In this document: positions 59,792 to 64,000 of the stretch, piece after piece | Layout of the letters: every line of letters starts with the position of its first letter | Position numbering within the stretch: the first letter of the stretch is position 1 | NCBI GenBank assembly: GCA_026545765.1 | Contig: CM048842.1 | Location: 32,413,167 to 32,477,166 of the forward strand | Length of the DNA stretch: 64,000 bases | From: Plantago major | Taxonomy: Eukaryota; Streptophyta; Magnoliopsida; Lamiales; Plantaginaceae | Reading direction: 5' to 3' | The notes under the pieces: generated by a model | The model's database searches: none | Told to the model about the DNA's origin: nothing | What the model saw: only the letters and a program-made list of their open reading frames with translations | Position numbers and translations under genes: made by a program

Positions 59792-61212
59792 ATGAAGAGA
59801 GCTCGCGGCCGTCCACGAAAACAGGTGGTATCGGCCTCTCCTCCACGTCACACTACGGCACAGGATGACAACTGTGTCAATATGGCGGAGCAGGGGAATA
59901 CGCCGGTGAACGATGGTAGCTTATCGCAGGAAGAAGAAATTGTCCAGGAACTCATACAAGGACAATCACAGGATGAATTAACTGAGAAGGATTGCGACAA
60001 CAGACAGACAGCAACAGACATCCAGGATCAATCGGGTATTGATCATGATCGAAACCTGGAATAGGATGAGCAGAGAAACGGGATTAATCAGAATAGTCAG
60101 CAGGATGGGATTGGCACCCCGACTGATCGACCTAGGACAGGGATTACCTCTCCGCAACTCTGGACGGACATAATCCGGGGCAATCGGGAAATATCACATG
60201 GTCTTGCTATTGAATTCTCTGCCCAACACTTGTGAATGGGGAGGTGGAGGTTGAAATTGTGGAGGATGATGTTGAAACTGAGATCGACTTTTGGAAAACA
60301 TCGCTTATTATGTATGTGCTAGGAGGAGACCTGACAATGAATGCGGTGAAAAAATACATGATTAAGTTTTGGAACTTTGTTACTCTACCTGAGCTGTTCT
60401 ATAATGAGGAGGGTTACTTTATCCTCAAGTTCAAAACTTTGGCGGATAGGGATGCGGTGATGAACCACGGTCCTTACACGATCTATAATATGACGATGTT
60501 CTTGAGGGAATGAGTTACTGGTTTCTCGCTGAAAGATGACATGCTACGCGCGGTGCCTATATGGATTAAACTACCTCAACTTCCATTGCATCTATGGGGG
60601 TCAAAGAGTTTAGGGAAACTTGGTAGTGCTCTGGGCAAACCATTATTCACTGATGAATGCACCGCACGGAAGCTGCGTGTGTCTTATGCTAGGATCTTGG
60701 TTGAGGTTGATATCACCAAGAAATTGCGGGAATCTATCACTATCAAGGATTTGAACGACAAGGTGATTCAGCAACAGGTCGAATATGAATGGAATCCGTT
60801 ATTTTGTGACAAGTGTCAGAAGATTGGACATGTGTGCAATAACCTGGGTCAGAGAAACATACCACGGGTACAGCCTAAGCAAACTAAACAATGGCGTGTA
60901 CAAGTCGATAGAAGACCACTAGCAGCCGGCACTAGAGCAGCAGCACCACACGGGATGGAGGTGGTCAGTAGCTCGGGATCTGGACTGAATAAGGAAACCG
61001 GAGTGGTTGGGCGAGTTGATCAACCACCTGCCCAACGCACCCAATCTGAGTGGCGTATAGTACCTGGATCCCCACACACCAACAATAAAGGGAAGGCACC
61101 GAGGACTGATCCTCCTGACCAAGCTGCGGGAGGGAGCATTCTTTTCCATAACGGATTTGAATCATTGAGGATTTCGAATGATCCTCTCTTGATTCATGAT
61201 CCAGATCCATGA
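59792..61212 (+). pseudogene. LINE ORF1 (DUF4283-type RNA-binding protein)
   Basis: ORF1 of plant L1 elements binds the element's RNA. Start chosen at 59792 (MKRARGRPRKQ, with an AT-hook-like GRPRK). The DUF4283-like part spans 60280-60840: WKTSLIMYVLGG, MIKFWNFVTLPELFY, YFILKFKTLADRDAVM, then VPIWIKLPQLPLHLWGSKSL. The zinc knuckle CDKCQKIGHV near 60805-60835 lacks the final cysteine. A TAG at 60062-60064, a frameshift near 60232 and a TGA at 60511-60513 (from TGG) break the frame. It ends TGA at 61212, overlapping the ATG of ORF2 by four bases. Confidence 0.8.
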
Positions 61213-64000
61213 TCATATCGTGGAATGTGAGGGGGTGTAATAATATAGCCAAGCTTAGTGAGATAAGCTCCCGTCTCAATGGTTTAAACTTCTCATTGGC
61301 TATACTAGTGGAGACACGCATGAAAATTGAGAAAAGTAAGTCTATTAGGAACAAGTTGGGAAAGAAGTGGTGCTACCTTGATAACTATGAGTATCATCCA
61401 AATGGCCGAATCTGGCTGTTATGGGACCCGCGGCATATTGATGTCAAGGTTGTAAAGGGCAACTCCCAATTTTTGCATTGTGGAATATTTGATATGACGT
61501 GAGATTTAATTTTGTGGGCAACTGCAGTGTATGCTTTAAACCAGCTTGAGGATCGGAAGGTGCTATGGAAGGATATTGAAAGTATAAGTCAACAAATTCA
61601 GGGGAAGTGGATTGTAATGGGCGATTTCAACAATGTTCTGACTTCACAGGATAGGATTGGAGGAGCATTGATACAACCTTCTGAATATGTCGACCTTGTC
61701 AACATGATGGACACAGTGGATTTAAATGAGGTAGATAGCATTGGTGACCACTTCACGTGGCACAATAAACATATACAGGACCCTATTTACTCATGAATTG
61801 ACAGAGCGCTTGGGAATTTGAGCTGGTTTCAGGCTTTTGGTCATGTGCAGGTCGAAATTCTGCCTCCAAACATATCAGATCACGCAATGCTGGTATTGAA
61901 ATTATGGGACACGCCACAGAAGATCAGTGGAATATTTCGCTTCATAAATAAGGTGGAGTCACAGGATTTCTCGAGCAGATAAAGAACAGTTGGGATAGTC
62001 CTATGAATGGTAGAGCCATGATAGTAGTATGGGAAAAACTAAAGAGAATACAGCCACTCATTAGAAGCATGCATCGTAGGACCTTGGTGTTAAAAGAGAA
62101 GATTGTGAAGGCCCGTACTGACCTAGATACGGCGCAACAGGAACTCCTCTCTAATCGGATGAATGCAGCACGTATAGAGAGAGTTAAGGACTGTACGGCT
62201 GCCCTACTTCAGTGGACGGAGATGGAAGAAAAATTATTGCAGCAGAAAGCAAAGATTGAATGGCTACGAGTTGGAGACGGCAATAATGCGTATTTCCACG
62301 CTTCTGTAAAAGCAAAAAATCGGAATAGCGGTATCACTAAATTACAGAAGGCGGATGGAGTATTTGCTACGCCGCAATCCCAACTGGATCAGGAAGTGGT
62401 TGATTTTTACCACCTACTGGTTGGGACAAGAGCTACTCGACTCAGACGGCTGGATATCGCAGTTTTGCATAGTGGAAAACAGCTAGCTTCTGAGGATGGA
62501 AACTCTCTGATTGCACCAGTTACCACACAAGAAATTACTGAGGCATTGAAGGACATTGGTGATTTAAAAGCCCCTGGAATTGACGGATTTAATGCGAAAT
62601 TCTTTAAGGCAGCATGGCCAGTGGTGGGAGCAGATGTCATAGCAGCCGTACAGGAATTTTTCACTCAGGATAGAATGTATCTGGCGGTCAATTGTAGTAT
62701 TGTCACTCTGATTCCAAAGATCCCTGAAGCAACCATGGTGAAAGATTTTCGACCTATATCTTGTTGTACTACTCTGTACAAGATTATATCTAAGATACTG
62801 ACTCATCGACTGAGTAAGATAGTGAGCAAAGTTGTTCATGAGAGCAAAGCAGCATTCATACCTGGGCAGCAAATCCATAACCATATTCTTCTTGCATATG
62901 AGCTACTTCGAGGTTATGGTAGAAAAGGTGGAACCCCACGGTGTATGTTATAGATGGATTTGCAAAAGGCTTATGACATGGTTGAGTGGGTAGCATTGGA
63001 GGGTATATTGCAAGAGATGAATTTCCCTCGGCGATTTATCCAATGGATCATGATTTGCGTGACCACTGTGTCTTATTAGATATATGGTGAATGGCAAACC
63101 CACTAGGATCCTTAAAGCACGACGAGGACTTAGACAGGGAGATCCACTATCTCCATTGCTATTCGTTTTGGTCATCGAATATATGCACAGAGTTCTGCAG
63201 GGTTTAAAAAGTGTGTCGGACTTCAACTTTCATGCTAAGTGTGAGAAGTTAAACATTATCAACCTGAGCTTTGCGGACGATTTGCTTTTGTTCTCCAGGG
63301 GTGATGTGCGATCGGTGGAATTGTTAATGGAAGCGTTCAATTCCTTTTCTAATTCTACAGGCTTGCGTGTAAACCCAGCAAAATGCCATATATTCTTTGG
63401 AGCTGTTCCGGATGATGTTACAGGAAGGGATAAGGCAGGCTACGAATTTTGGAGTAGGTAGCTTGCCGTTTCGGTATCTTGGAGTACCCCTTACAAGCAA
63501 GAAACTCACTATTACCCAATGCCAACCCTTGATTGATAAGCTTGTGGCTAGGATACGTCATTGGAGTGCAAAATTGTTGAGCTATGGGGGACGGCTACAA
63601 CTAATAAACAGTGTGCTCTTTGCTGTTACGAATTACTAGCTCCAGTGCTTCCCACTGCCTAAAGGCGTTCTCCATTCTATTGAGTCTAGCTGCAGAACTT
63701 TCCTCTGGTCTAATAGCGAAACAATCACTAGGAAATCCCCGGTGGCTTGGGAAAAGGTATGCCTACCTAGGAAGCAAGGAGGGTTACAGGTAATCGATCT
63801 GAGCATGTGGAGCAAAGCTTGCTTACTCAAGCTGCTTTGGAATTTATGTGGAAAACAAGATAGTCTCTGGGTGAAATGGATTCATATATATTATTTACCT
63901 CGAGATCAGATTCTCACACATCCAGTACCTCTGACTAGCTCCTGGATCATGAAAGGAATCCTAAAATGCAGATCACTAATCCCTAACAACAGAGCATGGG
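61209..64000 (+). pseudogene. LINE ORF2 (endonuclease and reverse transcriptase), 3'-truncated by window
   Basis: Encodes the enzymes for target-primed reverse transcription. An APE-type endonuclease starts MIISWNVRGCNN with VETRMK, GDFNNVLTSQDRIGG (61620-61665) and SDHAML (about 61876). RT follows: KAPGIDGFNAKFFK (62570), DFRPISCC, AAFIPGQQIHNHILL, MDLQKAYDMVEW, RRGLRQGDPLSPLLF (63120) and FADDLLLF (63270-63293). Downstream LPFRYLGVPL and KQGGLQVIDLSMWSKACLLK are typical of the part before the zf-RVT domain and are open to the window end. Stops at 61500, 61794, about 61979 and 62951 and frameshifts near 63060, 63430 and 63639 inactivate it. Confidence 0.88.

Larger units (their letters stand above)
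59413..64000 (+). mobile_element. L1-type LINE retrotransposon, 5' part to window end
   Basis: A non-LTR retrotransposon on the plus strand: an upstream region (59413-59791), ORF1 (59792-61212) and ORF2 with endonuclease and RT (61209 to the end). The 3' end, poly-A and target duplications are outside. The 5' border is unclear; the shortened right TIR of the neighbouring element at 59412 suggests the LINE or a fragment carried with it begins there. Confidence 0.8.

Overview
The window is nuclear DNA of a flowering plant, probably a eudicot: AT-rich, no intact host gene recognised, and built almost wholly from nested transposable elements. Retroelement families, spliceosomal introns, initiator tRNA-Met and tRNA-Asp type primer sites and a Stowaway-type MITE all fit a plant repeat-rich region. 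The species cannot be read from the sequence.

Layout. 1-522 is probably the edge of a Ty3/gypsy-type LTR that interrupts a Ty1/copia element (A, + strand, 523-9362: end of pol, a very long extra reading frame, polypurine tract, truncated 3' LTR). A (TA)n tract and an unassigned palindrome-rich stretch follow to 10063. A minus-strand solo LTR of the same family (10064-11266 plus 27268-27522) is split by a complete minus-strand copy, B (11267-27267, target duplication GTCTT). A third copy, C (28094-43826, minus strand), sits inside an (AT)n microsatellite. B and C are about 16 kb, with LTRs of 1.6-1.75 kb, a tRNA-Met primer site, gag, pol in copia order (protease, integrase, RT, RNase H), a roughly 800 bp spacer and the extra frame (aORF) before the polypurine tract. 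The RT resembles the Sire/Maximus lineage.

Most interesting point: the aORF spans about 5.1-5.6 kb (about 1,700 residues in consensus) and contains five 77-86 bp GT-AG introns separating short cassette exons. The three copies keep exons 2-4 divisible by three (105/108/108, 111/102/102, 153/153 bp) while introns drift by single bases, so all splice junctions are phase 0. A TATA-like box lies about 190 bp upstream of the aORF start in B and C. The cassette therefore looks like a separately transcribed, spliced gene carried by a retrotransposon.

43.9-45.3 kb is unassigned, with an LTR-like TATA segment. From 45341 to 57343 a small TIR transposon with subterminal repeats is split by an Athila-like non-autonomous element D (45996-57088, target duplication AATTC), whose left LTR is itself split by element E (46538-52509, gag plus protease only, target duplication CAGTT). 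D and E share noncoding 3' blocks and a hairpin before the polypurine tract. A Stowaway-like MITE (57351-57605) and a second TIR element with doubled terminal repeats (about 57617-59412) follow. A plus-strand L1-type LINE with ORF1 and ORF2 joined by an ATGA overlap runs from about 59.4 kb off the right end. Nearly every coding region carries stops or frameshifts, so these are mostly dead copies.
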